The notes beneath the pieces were generated by a model, which was not told the origin of the DNA, did not search any database, and saw only the letters and a program-made list of their open reading frames with translations. A stretch of 64,000 bases of DNA from Auanema rhodensis (lineage: Eukaryota; Nematoda; Chromadorea; Rhabditida; Rhabditidae): positions 6,696,001 to 6,760,000 of the forward strand of contig OZ059898.1 of assembly GCA_964057225.1 (NCBI GenBank). Direction: 5' to 3'. How positions within the stretch are numbered: position 1 is the stretch's first letter; every line of letters starts with the position of its first letter. Below, piece by piece: positions 23,835 to 37,400 of this stretch. A program made the translations under genes and the position numbers.

Positions 23835-23878
<44 letters not shown>
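23757..23878. repeat. GATA/GAGA compound microsatellite
   Basis: About 120 bp of AGATAGAGAG-type purine repeat, starting with GATA tetranucleotides (GATAGATGGATAGATAG) and grading into pure GA. It lies about 250 bp beyond the 3' end of the FAR gene. Confidence 0.9.
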
Positions 23879-23880
<2 letters not shown>

Positions 23881-24090
23881 AGAAATAATTGGGATTGCTG
23901 AGCCTACTGAATAGTTATTAACACCAAAATGACCATTAACACGTAGTGTACACTAGTACTCGTTGCCCTGGGTGATAATCCTTTTTAACCCTTTGTATAG
24001 ACTTATTTCAATACTTGAAGAGTGTAAACATACATATATGTATATGTATAACAGAATAATATATAGAAATAAGGGTAAATAAGAATAAAT

Positions 24091-24096
24091 TTTATT
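24091..24096 (-). terminator. Polyadenylation signal of the FAR gene
   Basis: TTTATT on the plus strand reads AATAAA on the coding strand, about 35 bases after the stop codon at 24132-24130. Confidence 0.5.
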
Positions 24097-24129
24097 TTTA
24101 TTAAATGAAAAAAATAAAATTGTTTTTCA

Positions 24130-25141
24130 TTAATCTATAGGACAATCCATCATTGGAGCAGCTGTAGCAAGTGGAGTTAAGCTTTCAGATATTTTTTGTA
24201 CAATCATTATTATTGTTGTTATAACAGTAAATCCCAAACCTTAAATTATATATTAATTAAATATAATAGTTTATACCGTAATTTACCTTCTGTTAATTTG
24301 ACTGCTGTTGGAAATTGATTTCTAAGATCTTCTTTAGTCTCTGGCTCTAAGCCTTGGATTGCAAGCCCAAACTCTCTTATAAGCTAGAAATTCAATTCAA
24401 TTTATATGATTTTAGTTATAACTTTAGAATTACTTGAAGTTGTTGAGCTGCTGCTTCACCAGTTGATGTTGCAGAAAGATTGACAGCTTTATCACGCCAC
24501 TAAAATAACTTATTTAGTTATTAAAATATAATATATGCATATCTGACCATTCGTAACATTTCTTGAGTTTTAGGCTTTAACTTGTCAAATTTCTCATAGA
24601 AAGTAGCATTAAGCTTTTCAATTTTAGTTGCAACCTAAAGCAGTTATAACTTTTGATATCAGAATAGGATACAAGCTCACAGTTGGGAGATTGTCTTTAA
24701 TTAATTGAGCAACTTCTTCACGATTTGCAGGTTTTTTGATATTTCCTTGGAACCAATTGGTTAATAATGTAATAACTTCACCCTTTTCACCCCCAGTTAA
24801 CTATAATAATTCATAAATATTTTATATAATTTATAATATTGTTACACTTTCCAATGTTGTCATAAAATCTTTTGGTAACATATCTTAAAACATAAATAAA
24901 TATATAGTTATTTTTATAAAATTATATGATTACCTCTAAACATTTGAAGAAGAGAAACATATCCATCAAATTGTTCTTCTGTTAAACCTTAATATGTATG
25001 AAAAATAATATTTCTCCTATATTAATAATATAACAAACCATGTTGAATATTTTTCTTCACAATTGGCTCGTCAATAGTCGGATAAGCAAAATTCCAATTA
25101 ATTAATAAAAGAAAAAGAAAACATTGATGAATAGCTATCAT
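24130..25141 (-). CDS. Secreted fatty-acid/retinol-binding (FAR) protein, Gp-FAR-1 family
   Basis: Eight exons (25141-25039, 24987-24934, 24883-24846, 24800-24681, 24634-24548, 24499-24434, 24383-24287, 24239-24130) encode 224 residues. Residues 1-19 are a signal peptide (MIAIHQC then a Leu-rich core ending NFA). The mature protein is largely helical and follows the FAR pattern: MLPKDFMTTLESLTGGEKGE resembles the PEEVKxFLxxLTxEEK motif, EKLNATFYEKFDKLKPKTQE the central helices, and GLEPETKEDLRNQFP the hallmark Lsp-Ak-DlkknFP. FAR proteins are nematode-specific, secreted or intracellular carriers of fatty acids and retinol. Typical members end soon after the FP motif; this one adds about 35 residues with a hydrophobic stretch (TVITTIIMIV) and a CPID end. 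The ATG at 25141 is chosen because it starts the signal peptide. The satellite array lies directly upstream. Confidence 0.85.
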
Positions 25142-25171
25142 GACTTACAGTCATTTTAACTATTTTTCACG

Positions 25172-25180
25172 CTTTTTATA
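25172..25180 (-). promoter_or_regulatory. TATA-like box upstream of the FAR gene
   Basis: On the coding strand TATAAAAAG lies 31-39 bases before the ATG at 25141. If it directs initiation about 30 bases downstream, the 5' UTR would be only a few bases, so it may instead serve an outron start with another arrangement. It is the clearest promoter-like element between the gene and the satellite. Confidence 0.35.
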
Positions 25181-25435
25181 GCATTTTCTCTATCAAAACT
25201 GTTTATTTTTTAACATCGGCAGCTTCTAATTTTTTTCACATATGTTTTATAAACAAAATGATTTATTTCAAATAATTTTAAGTTGACTTGTTTGTTTATT
25301 TTATAAATTTTATTTGATTTTCAAAAAATATTTAGTTTATAGTTTATATAATATAATTTTTCATAATAATAGTCTATCAATCTTTTCGGCATAATATTAT
25401 AATGAAATATACAGTTCTTGTTCCGTATCTATGGA
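25181..25435. other. Unique AT-rich spacer between the FAR gene and the satellite array
   Basis: About 255 bp of unique, very AT-rich sequence. Its last 20 bases (from TTCTTGTTCCG) share a few bases with the end of the satellite unit, so the exact array edge may lie slightly left of 25436. Confidence 0.6.
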
Positions 25436-28400
25436 CTCGGTATAAACCATTTTTACAGAAAATAGAAAGCTCCATGGCAAATTTTATCAAAACAATCAGA
25501 TTCTACAGTCTTTTTTACCCAAGTTGTGTATATTCTTAATTTAATAAATTCTATGATTGAGGAGAAAAAGGAAGAATCACCGGTCCCATCGTGTACACAG
25601 CCTGAACTTTTTTGTGAACATTCTTGTGGATGAGCTCGGTATAAACCATTTTTACAGAAAATAGAAAGCTCCATGGCAAATTTTATCAAAACAATCAGAT
25701 TCTACAGTCTTTTTTACCCAAGTTGTGTATATTCTTAATTTAATAAATTCTATGATTGAGGAGAAAAAGGAAGAATCACCGGTCCCATCGTGTACACAGC
25801 CTGAACTTTTTTGTGAACATTCTTGTGGATGAGCTCGGTATAAACCATTTTTACTGAAAATAGAAAGCTCCATGGCAAATTTTATTAAAACATTCAGATT
25901 CTACAGTCTTTTTTACCCAAGTTGTGTATATTCTTAATTTAATAAATTCTATGATTGAGGAGAAAAAGGAAGAATCACCGGTCCCATCGTGTACACAGCC
26001 TGAACTTTTTTGTGAACATTCTTGTGGATGGGCTCGGTATAAACCATTTTTACAGAAAATAGAAAGCTCCATGGCAAATTTTATCAAAACAATCAGATTC
26101 TACAGTCTTTTTTACCCAAGTTGTGTATATTCTTAATTTAATAAATTCTATGATTGAGGAGAAAAAGGAAGAATCACCGGTCCCATCGTGTACACAGCCT
26201 GAACTTTTTTGTGAACATTCTTGTGGATGAGCTCGGTATAAACCATTTTTACTGAAAATAGAAAGCTCCATGGCAAATTTTATTAAAACATTCAGATTCT
26301 ACAGTCTTTTTTACCCAAGTTGTGTATATTCTTAATTTAATAAATTCTATGATTGAGGAGAAAAAGGAAGAATCACCGGTCCCATCGTGTACACAGCCTG
26401 AACTTTTTTGTGAACATTCTTGTGGATGGGCTCGGTATAAACCATTTTTACAGAAAATAGAAAGCTCCATGGCAAATTTTATCAAAACAATCAGATTCTA
26501 CAGTCTTTTTTACCCAAGTTGTGTATATTCTTAATTTAATAAATTCTATGATTGAGGAGAAAAAGGAAGAATCACCGGTCCCATCGTGTACACAGCCTGA
26601 ACTTTTTTGTGAACATTCTTGTGGATGGGCTCGGTATAAACCATTTTTACAGAAAATAGAAAGCTCCATGGCAAATTTTATCAAAACAATCAGATTCTAC
26701 AGTCTTTTTTACCCAAGTTGTGTATATTCTTAATTTAATAAATTCTATGATTGAGGAGAAAAAGGAAGAATCACCGGTCCCATCGTGTACACAGCCTGAA
26801 CTTTTTTGTGAACATTCTTGTGGATGGGCTCGGTATAAACCATTTTTACAGAAAATAGAAAGCTCCATGGCAAATTTTATCAAAACAATCAGATTCTACA
26901 GTCTTTTTTACCCAAGTTGTGTATATTCTTAATTTAATAAATTCTATGATTGAGGAGAAAAAGGAAGAATCACCGGTCCCATCGTGTACACAGCCTGAAC
27001 TTTTTTGTGAACATTCTTGTGGATGGGCTCGGTATAAACCATTTTTACAGAAAATAGAAAGCTCCATGGCAAATTTTATCAAAACAATCAGATTCTACAG
27101 TCTTTTTTACCCAAGTTGTGTATATTCTTAATTTAATAAATTCTATGATTGAGGAGAAAAAGGAAGAATCACCGGTCCCATCGTGTACACAGCCTGAACT
27201 TTTTTGTGAACATTCTTGTGGATGGGCTCGGTATAAACCATTTTTACAGAAAATAGAAAGCTCCATGGCAAATTTTATTAAAACATTCAGATTCTACAGT
27301 CTTTTTTACCCAAGTTGTGTATATTCTTAATTTAATAAATTCTATGATTGAGGAGAAAAAGGAAGAATCACCGGTCCCATCGTGTACACAGCCTGAACTT
27401 TTTTGTGAACATTCTTGTGGATGAGCTCGGTATAAACCATTTTTACAGAAAATAGAAAGCTCCATGGCAAATTTTATCAAAACAATCAGATTCTACAGTC
27501 TTTTTTACCCAAGTTGTGTATATTCTTAACTTAATAAATTCTATGATTGAGGAGAAAAAGGAAGAATCACCGGTCCCATCGTGTACACAGCCTGAACTTT
27601 TTTGTGAACATTCTTGTGGATGAGCTCGGTATAAACCATTTTTACAGAAAATAGAAAGCTCCATGGCAAATTTTATCAAAACAATCAGATTCTACAGTCT
27701 TTTTTACCCAAGTTGTGTATATTCTTAATTTAATAAATTCTATGATTGAGGAGAAAAAGGAAGAATCACCGGTCCCATCGTGTACACAGCCTGAACTTTT
27801 TTGTGAACATTCTTGTGGATGGGCTCGGTATAAACCATTTTTACAGAAAATAGAAAGCTCCATGGCAAATTTTATTAAAACATTCAGATTCTACAGTCTT
27901 TTTTACCCAAGTTGTGTATATTCTTAATTTAATAAATTCTATGATTGAGGAGAAAAAGGAAGAATCACCGGTCCCATCGTGTACACAGCCTGAACTTTTT
28001 TGTGAACATTCTTGTGGATGAGCTCGGTATAAACCATTTTTACAGAAAATAGAAAGCTCCATGGCAAATTTTATCAAAACAATCAGATTCTACAGTCTTT
28101 TTTACCCAAGTTGTGTATATTCTTAATTTAATAAATTCTATGATTGAGGAGAAAAAGGAAGAATCACCGGTCCCATCGTGTACACAGCCTGAACTTTTTT
28201 GTGAACATTCTTGTGGATGAGCTCGGTATAAACCATTTTTACAGAAAATAGAAAGCTCCATGGCAAATTTTATCAAAACAATCAGATTCTACAGTCTTTT
28301 TTACCCAAGTTGTGTATATTCTTAATTTAATAAATTCTATGATTGAGGAGAAAAAGGAAGAATCACCGGTCCCATCGTGTACACAGCCTGAACTTTTTTG

Positions 28401-31400
28401 TGAACATTCTTGTGGATGAGCTCGGTATAAACCATTTTTACAGAAAATAGAAAGCTCCATGGCAAATTTTATCAAAACAATCAGATTCTACAGTCTTTTT
28501 TACCCAAGTTGTGTATATTCTTAATTTAATAAATTCTATGATTGAGGAGAAAAAGGAAGAATCACCGGTCCCATCGTGTACACAGCCTGAACTTTTTTGT
28601 GAACATTCTTGTGGATGGGCTCGGTATAAACCATTTTTACAGAAAATAGAAAGCTCCATGGCAAATTTTATTAAAACAATCAGATTCTACAGTCTTTTTT
28701 ACTCAAGTTGTGTATATTCTTAATTTAATAAATTCTATGATTGAGGAGAAAAAGGAAGAATCACCGGTCCCATCGTGTACACAGCCTGAACTTTTTTGTG
28801 AACATTCTTGTGGATGAGCTCGGTATAAACCATTTTTACAGAAAATAGAAAGCTCCATGGCAAATTTTATTAAAACAATCAGATTCTACAGTCTTTTTTA
28901 CCCAAGTTGTGTATATTCTTAATTTAATAAATTCTATGATTGAGGAGAAAAAGGAAGAATCACCGGTCCCATCGTGTACACAGCCTGAACTTTTTTGTGA
29001 ACATTCTTGTGGATGAGCTCGGTATAAACCATTTTTACAGAAAATAGAAAGCTCCATGGCAAATTTTATCAAAACAATCAGATTCTACAGTCTTTTTTAC
29101 CCAAGTTGTGTATATTCTTAATTTAATAAATTCTATGATTGAGGAGAAAAAGGAAGAATCACCGGTCCCATCGTGTACACAGCCTGAACTTTTTTGTGAA
29201 CATTCTTGTGGATGAGCTCGGTATAAACCATTTTTACAGAAAATAGAAAGCTCCATGGCAAATTTTATCAAAACAATCAGATTCTACAGTCTTTTTTACT
29301 CAAGTTGTGTATATTCTTAATTTAATAAATTCTATGATTGAGGAGAAAAAGGAAGAATCACCGGTCCTATCGTGTACACAGCCTGAACTTTTTTGTGAAC
29401 ATTCTTGTGGATGAGCTCGGTATAAACCATTTTTACAGAAAATAGAAAGCTCCATGGCAAATTTTATTAAAACAATCAGATTCTACAGTCTTTTTTACTC
29501 AAGTTGTGTATATTCTTAATTTAATAAATTCTATGATTGAGGAGAAAAAGGAAGAATCACCGGTCCCATCGTGTACACAGCCTGAACTTTTTTGTGAACA
29601 TTCTTGTGGATGGGCTCGGTATAAACCATTTTTACAGAAAATAGAAAGCTCCATGGCAAATTTTATCAAAACAATCAGATTCTACAGTCTTTTTTACTCA
29701 AGTTGTGTATATTCTTAATTTAATAAATTCTATGATTGAGGAGAAAAAGGAAGAATCACCGGTCCTATCGTGTACACAGCCTGAACTTTTTTGTGAACAT
29801 TCTTGTGGATGGGCTCGGTATAAACCATTTTTACAGAAAATAGAAAGCTCCATGGCAAATTTTATCAAAACAATCAGATTCTACAGTCTTTTTTACTCAA
29901 GTTGTGTATATTCTTAATTTAATAAATTCTATGATTGAGGAGAAAAAGGAAGAATCACCGGTCCTATCGTGTACACAGCCTGAACTTTTTTGTGAACATT
30001 CTTGTGGATGGGCTCGGTATAAACCATTTTTACAGAAAATAGAAAGCTCCATGGCAAATTTTATCAAAACAATCAGATTCTACAGTCTTTTTTACTCAAG
30101 TTGTGTATATTCTTAATTTAATAAATTCTATGATTGAGGAGAAAAAGGAAGAATCACCGGTCCCATCGTGTACACAGCCTGAACTTTTTTGTGAACATTC
30201 TTGTGGATGGGCTCGGTATAAACCATTTTTACAGAAAATAGAAAGCTCCATGGCAAATTTTATTAAAACAATCAGATTCTACAGTCTTTTTTACTCAAGT
30301 TGTGTATATTCTTAATTTAATAAATTCTATGATTGAGGAGAAAAAGGAAGAATCACCGGTCCTATCGTGTACACAGCCTGAACTTTTTTGTGAACATTCT
30401 TGTGGATGAGCTCGGTATAAACCATTTTTACAGAAAATAGAAAGCTCCATGGCAAATTTTATCAAAACAATCAGATTCTACAGTCTTTTTTACCCAAGTT
30501 GTGTATATTCTTAATTTAATAAATTCTATGATTGAGGAGAAAAAGGAAGAATCACCGGTCCCATCGTGTACACAGCCTGAACTTTTTTGTGAACATTCTT
30601 GTGGATGAGCTCGGTATAAACCATTTTTACAGAAAATAGAAAGCTCCATGGCAAATTTTATTAAAACAATCAGATTCTACAGTCTTTTTTACCCAAGTTG
30701 TGTATATTCTTAATTTAATAAATTCTATGATTGAGGAGAAAAAGGAAGAATCACCGGTCCCATCGTGTACACAGCCTGAACTTTTTTGTGAACATTCTTG
30801 TGGATGAGCTCGGTATAAACCATTTTTACAGAAAATAGAAAGCTCCATGGCAAATTTTATCAAAACAATCAGATTCTACAGTCTTTTTTACCCAAGTTGT
30901 GTATATTCTTAATTTAATAAATTCTATGATTGAGGAGAAAAAGGAAGAATCACCGGTCCCATCGTGTACACAGCCTGAACTTTTTTGTGAACATTCTTGT
31001 GGATGAGCTCGGTATAAACCATTTTTACAGAAAATAGAAAGCTCCATGGCAAATTTTATCAAAACAATCAGATTCTACAGTCTTTTTTACCCAAGTTGTG
31101 TATATTCTTAATTTAATAAATTCTATGATTGAGGAGAAAAAGGAAGAATCACCGGTCCCATCGTGTACACAGCCTGAACTTTTTTGTGAACATTCTTGTG
31201 GATGAGCTCGGTATAAACCATTTTTACAGAAAATAGAAAGCTCCATGGCAAATTTTATCAAAACAATCAGATTCTACAGTCTTTTTTACCCAAGTTGTGT
31301 ATATTCTTAATTTAATAAATTCTATGATTGAGGAGAAAAAGGAAGAATCACCGGTCCCATCGTGTACACAGCCTGAACTTTTTTGTGAACATTCTTGTGG

Positions 31401-34400
31401 ATGAGCTCGGTATAAACCATTTTTACAGAAAATAGAAAGCTCCATGGCAAATTTTATCAAAACAATCAGATTCTACAGTCTTTTTTACCCAAGTTGTGTA
31501 TATTCTTAATTTAATAAATTCTATGATTGAGGAGAAAAAGGAAGAATCACCGGTCCCATCGTGTACACAGCCTGAACTTTTTTGTGAACATTCTTGTGGA
31601 TGAGCTCGGTATAAACCATTTTTACAGAAAATAGAAAGCTCCATGGCAAATTTTATCAAAACAATCAGATTCTACAGTCTTTTTCACCCAAGTTGTGTAT
31701 ATTCTTAATTTAATAAATTCTATGCTTGAGGAGAAAAAGGAAGAATCACCGGTCCCATCGTGTACACAGCCTGAACTTTTTTGTGAACATTCTTGTGGAT
31801 GGGCTCGGTATAAACCATTTTTACAGAAAATAGAAAGCTCCATGGCAAATTTTATTAAAACATTCAGATTCTACAGTCTTTTTTACCCAAGTTGTGTATA
31901 TTCTTAATTTAATAAATTCTATGATTGAGGAGAAAAAGGAAGAATCACCGGTCCCATCGTGTACACAGCCTGAACTTTTTTGTGAACATTCTTGTGGATG
32001 GGCTCGGTATAAACCATTTTTACAGAAAATAGAAAGCTCCATGGCAAATTTTATTAAAACATTCAGATTCTACAGTCTTTTTTACCCAAGTTGTGTATAT
32101 TCTTAATTTAATAAATTCTATGCTTGAGGAGAAAAAGGAAGAATCACCGGTCCCATCGTGTACACAGCCTGAACTTTTTTGTGAACATTCTTGTGGATGG
32201 GCTCGGTATAAACCATTTTTACAGAAAATAGAAAGCTCCATGGCAAATTTTATTAAAACATTCAGATTCTACAGTCTTTTTTACCCAAGTTGTGTATATT
32301 CTTAATTTAATAAATTCTATGATTGAGGAGAAAAAGGAAGAATCACCGGTCCCATCGTGTACACAGCCTGAACTTTTTTGTGAACATTCTTGTGGATGGG
32401 CTCGGTATAAACCATTTTTACAGAAAATAGAAAGCTCCATGGCAAATTTTATCAAAACAATCAGATTCTACAGTCTTTTTTACCCAAGTTGTGTATATTC
32501 TTAATTTAATAAATTCTATGATTGAGGAGAAAAAGGAAGAATCACCGGTCCCATCGTGTACACAGCCTGAACTTTTTTGTGAACATTCTTGTGGATGGGC
32601 TCGGTATAAACCATTTTTACAGAAAATAGAAAGCTCCATGGCAAATTTTATCAAAACAATCAGATTCTACAGTCTTTTTTACCCAAGTTGTGTATATTCT
32701 TAATTTAATAAATTCTATGATTGAGGAGAAAAAGGAAGAATCACCGGTCCCATCGTGTACACAGCCTGAACTTTTTTGTGAACATTCTTGTGGATGAGCT
32801 CGGTATAAACCATTTTTACAGAAAATAGAAAGCTCCATGGCAAATTTTATCAAAACAATCAGATTCTACAGTCTTTTTTACCCAAGTTGTGTATATTCTT
32901 AATTTAATAAATTCTATGCTTGAGGAGAAAAAGGAAGAATCACCGGTCCCATCGTGTACACAGCCTGAACTTTTTTGTGAACATTCTTGTGGATGAGCTC
33001 GGTATAAACCATTTTTACAGAAAATAGAAAGCTCCATGGCAAATTTTATTAAAACAATCAGATTCTACAGTCTTTCTTACCCAAGTTGTGTATATTCTTA
33101 ATTTAATAAATTCTATGATTGAGGAGAAAAAGGAAGAATCACCGGTCCCATCGTGTACACAGCCTGAACTTTTTTGTGAACATTCTTGTGGATGAGCTCG
33201 GTATAAACCATTTTTATAGAAAATAGAAAGCTCCATGGCAAATTTTATTAAAACAATCAGTTTCTACAGTCTTTCTTACCCAAGTTGTGTATATTCTTAA
33301 TTTAATAAATTCTATGATTGAGGAGAAAAAGGAAGAATCACCGGTCCCATCGTGTACACAGCCTGAACTTTTTTGTGAACATTCTTGTGGATGAGCTCGG
33401 TATAAACCATTTTTATAGAAAATAGAAAGCTTCATGGCAAATTTTATTAAAACAATCAGATTCTACAGTCTTTTTTACCCAAGTTGTGTATATTCTTAAT
33501 TTAATAAATTCTATGCTTGAGGAGAAAAAGGAAGAATCACCGGTCCCATCGTGTACACAGCCTGAACTTTTTTGTGAACATTCTTGTGGATGAGCTCGGT
33601 ATAAACCATTTTTATAGAAAATAGAAAGCTTCATGGCAAATTTTATTAAAACAATCAGATTCTACAGTCTTTTTTACCCAAGTTGTGTATATTCTTAATT
33701 TAATAAATTCTATGCTTGAGGAGAAAAAGGAAGAATCACCGGTCCCATCGTGTACACAGCCTGAACTTTTTTGTGAACATTCTTGTGGATGAGCTCGGTA
33801 TAAACCATTTTTATAGAAAATAGAAAGCTTCATGGCAAATTTTATTAAAACAATCAGATTCTACAGTCTTTTTTACCCAAGTTGTGTATATTCTTAATTT
33901 AATAAATTCTATGCTTGAGGAGAAAAAGGAAGAATCACCGGTCCCATCGTGTACACAGCCTGAACTTTTTTGTGAACATTCTTGTGGATGAGCTCGGTAT
34001 AAACCATTTTTACAGAAAATAGAAAGCTTCATGGCAAATTTTATTAAAACAATCAGTTTCTACAGTCTTTTTTACCCAAGTTGTGTATATTCTTAATTTA
34101 ATAAATTCTATGCTTGAGGAGAAAAAGGAAGAATCACCGGTCCCATCGTGTACACAGCCTGAACTTTTTTGTGAACATTCTTGTGGATGAGCTCGGTATA
34201 AACCATTTTTACAGAAAATAGAAAGCTCCATGGCAAATTTTATTAAAACAATCAGATTCTACAGTCTTTTTTACCCAAGTTGTGTATATTCTTAATTTAA
34301 TAAATTCTATGCTTGAGGAGAAAAAGGAAGAATCACCGGTCCCATCGTGTACACAGCCTGAACTTTTTTGTGAACATTCTTGTGGATGAGCTCGGTATAA

Positions 34401-37400
34401 ACCATTTTTACAGAAAATAGAAAGCTCCATGGCAAATTTTATTAAAACAATCAGTTTCTACAGTCTTTTTTACCCAAGTTGTGTATATTCTTAATTTAAT
34501 AAATTCTATGATTGAGGAGAAAAAGGAAGAATCACCGGTCCCATCGTGTACACAGCCTGAACTTTTTTGTGAACATTCTTGTGGATGAGCTCGGTATAAA
34601 CCATTTTTACAGAAAATAGAAAGCTCCATGGCAAATTTTATCAAAACAATCAGATTCTACAGTCTTTTTTACCCAAGTTGTGTATATTCTTAATTTAATA
34701 AATTCTATGATTGAGGAGAAAAAGGAAGAATCACCGGTCCCATCGTGTACACAGCCTGAACTTTTTTGTGAACATTCTTGTGGATGAGCTCGGTATAAAC
34801 CATTTTTACAGAAAATAGAAAGCTCCATGGCAAATTTTATTAAAACAATCAGATTCTACAGTCTTTTTTACCCAAGTTGTGTATATTCTTAATTTAATAA
34901 ATTCTATGCTTGAGGAGAAAAAGGAAGAATCACCGGTCCCATCGTGTACACAGCCTGAACTTTTTTGTGAACATTCTTGTGGATGAGCTCGGTATAAACC
35001 ATTTTTACAGAAAATAGAAAGCTCCATGGCAAATTTTATTAAAACAATCAGTTTCTACAGTCTTTTTTACCCAAGTTGTGTATATTCTTAATTTAATAAA
35101 TTCTATGATTGAGGAGAAAAAGGAAGAATCACCGGTCCCATCGTGTACACAGCCTGAACTTTTTTGTGAACATTCTTGTGGATGAGCTCGGTATAAACCA
35201 TTTTTACAGAAAATAGAAAGCTCCATGGCAAATTTTATCAAAACAATCAGATTCTACAGTCTTTTTTACCCAAGTTGTGTATATTCTTAATTTAATAAAT
35301 TCTATGATTGAGGAGAAAAAGGAAGAATCACCGGTCCCATCGTGTACACAGCCTGAACTTTTTTGTGAACATTCTTGTGGATGAGCTCGGTATAAACCAT
35401 TTTTACAGAAAATAGAAAGCTCCATGGCAAATTTTATTAAAACAATCAGATTCTACAGTCTTTTTTACCCAAGTTGTGTATATTCTTAATTTAATAAATT
35501 CTATGATTGAGGAGAAAAAGGAAGAATCACCGGTCCCATCGTGTACACAGCCTGAACTTTTTTGTGAACATTCTTGTGGATGAGCTCGGTATAAACCATT
35601 TTTACAGAAAATAGAAAGCTCCATGGCAAATTTTATTAAAACAATCAGATTCTACAGTCTTTTTTACCCAAGTTGTGTATATTCTTAATTTAATAAATTC
35701 TATGCTTGAGGAGAAAAAGGAAGAATCACCGGTCCCATCGTGTACACAGCCTGAACTTTTTTGTGAACATTCTTGTGGATGAGCTCGGTATAAACCATTT
35801 TTACAGAAAATAGAAAGCTCCATGGCAAATTTTATTAAAACAATCAGTTTCTACAGTCTTTTTTACCCAAGTTGTGTATATTCTTAATTTAATAAATTCT
35901 ATGATTGAGGAGAAAAAGGAAGAATCACCGGTCCCATCGTGTACACAGCCTGAACTTTTTTGTGAACATTCTTGTGGATGAGCTCGGTATAAACCATTTT
36001 TACAGAAAATAGAAAGCTCCATGGCAAATTTTATCAAAACAATCAGATTCTACAGTCTTTTTTACCCAAGTTGTGTATATTCTTAATTTAATAAATTCTA
36101 TGATTGAGGAGAAAAAGGAAGAATCACCGGTCCCATCGTGTACACAGCCTGAACTTTTTTGTGAACATTCTTGTGGATGAGCTCGGTATAAACCATTTTT
36201 ACAGAAAATAGAAAGCTCCATGGCAAATTTTATTAAAACAATCAGATTCTACAGTCTTTTTTACCCAAGTTGTGTATATTCTTAATTTAATAAATTCTAT
36301 GATTGAGGAGAAAAAGGAAGAATCACCGGTCCCATCGTGTACACAGCCTGAACTTTTTTGTGAACATTCTTGTGGATGAGCTCGGTATAAACCATTTTTA
36401 CAGAAAATAGAAAGCTCCATGGCAAATTTTATCAAAACAATCAGATTCTACAGTCTTTTTTACCCAAGTTGTGTATATTCTTAATTTAATAAATTCTATG
36501 CTTGAGGAGAAAAAGGAAGAATCACCGGTCCCATCGTGTACACAGCCTGAACTTTTTTGTGAACATTCTTGTGGATGAGCTCGGTATAAACCATTTTTAT
36601 AGAAAATAGAAAGCTTCATGGCAAATTTTATTAAAACAATCAGATTCTACAGTCTTTTTTACCCAAGTTGTGTATATTCTTAATTTAATAAATTCTATGC
36701 TTGAGGAGAAAAAGGAAGAATCACCGGTCCCATCGTGTACACAGCCTGAACTTTTTTGTGAACATTCTTGTGGATGAGCTCGGTATAAACCATTTTTATA
36801 GAAAATAGAAAGCTTCATGGCAAATTTTATTAAAACAATCAGATTCTACAGTCTTTTTTACCCAAGTTGTGTATATTCTTAATTTAATAAATTCTATGAT
36901 TGAGGAGAAAAAGGAAGAATCACCGGTCCCATCGTGTACACAGCCTGAACTTTTTTGTGAACATTCTTGTGGATGAGCTCGGTATAAACCATTTTTACAG
37001 AAAATAGAAAGCTCCATGGCAAATTTTATCAAAACAATCAGATTCTACAGTCTTTTTTACCCAAGTTGTGTATATTCTTAATTTAATAAATTCTATGATT
37101 GAGGAGAAAAAGGAAGAATCACCGGTCCCATCGTGTACACAGCCTGAACTTTTTTGTGAACATTCTTGTGGATGAGCTCGGTATAAACCATTTTTACAGA
37201 AAATAGAAAGCTCCATGGCAAATTTTATTAAAACAATCAGATTCTACAGTCTTTTTTACCCAAGTTGTGTATATTCTTAATTTAATAAATTCTATGCTTG
37301 AGGAGAAAAAGGAAGAATCACCGGTCCCATCGTGTACACAGCCTGAACTTTTTTGTGAACATTCTTGTGGATGAGCTCGGTATAAACCATTTTTATAGAA

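Larger units (their letters stand above)
19803..24129. other. Gene-poor intergenic region
   Basis: No gene could be supported on either strand over 4.3 kb. It has purine-rich stretches (about 20150-20240, 20620-20720, 22150-22340), a run of ten G at 20951-20960, a TTC run near 22943-22957 and a long GATA/GAGA microsatellite at 23757-23878. Open frames of 60-120 codons (for example 19948-20319 minus and 20127-20396 minus) overlap each other, are low in complexity and lack splice structure. The right part may carry the 3' flank of the FAR gene; the left edge should hold the promoter of the four-span gene. Confidence 0.55.

Noticed and set aside
19803-24129. tRNA or other structural RNA genes
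   Set aside because: I looked for T-arm-like GGTTCGAATC and matching acceptor stems on both strands and found none; a covariance-model scan would be decisive.
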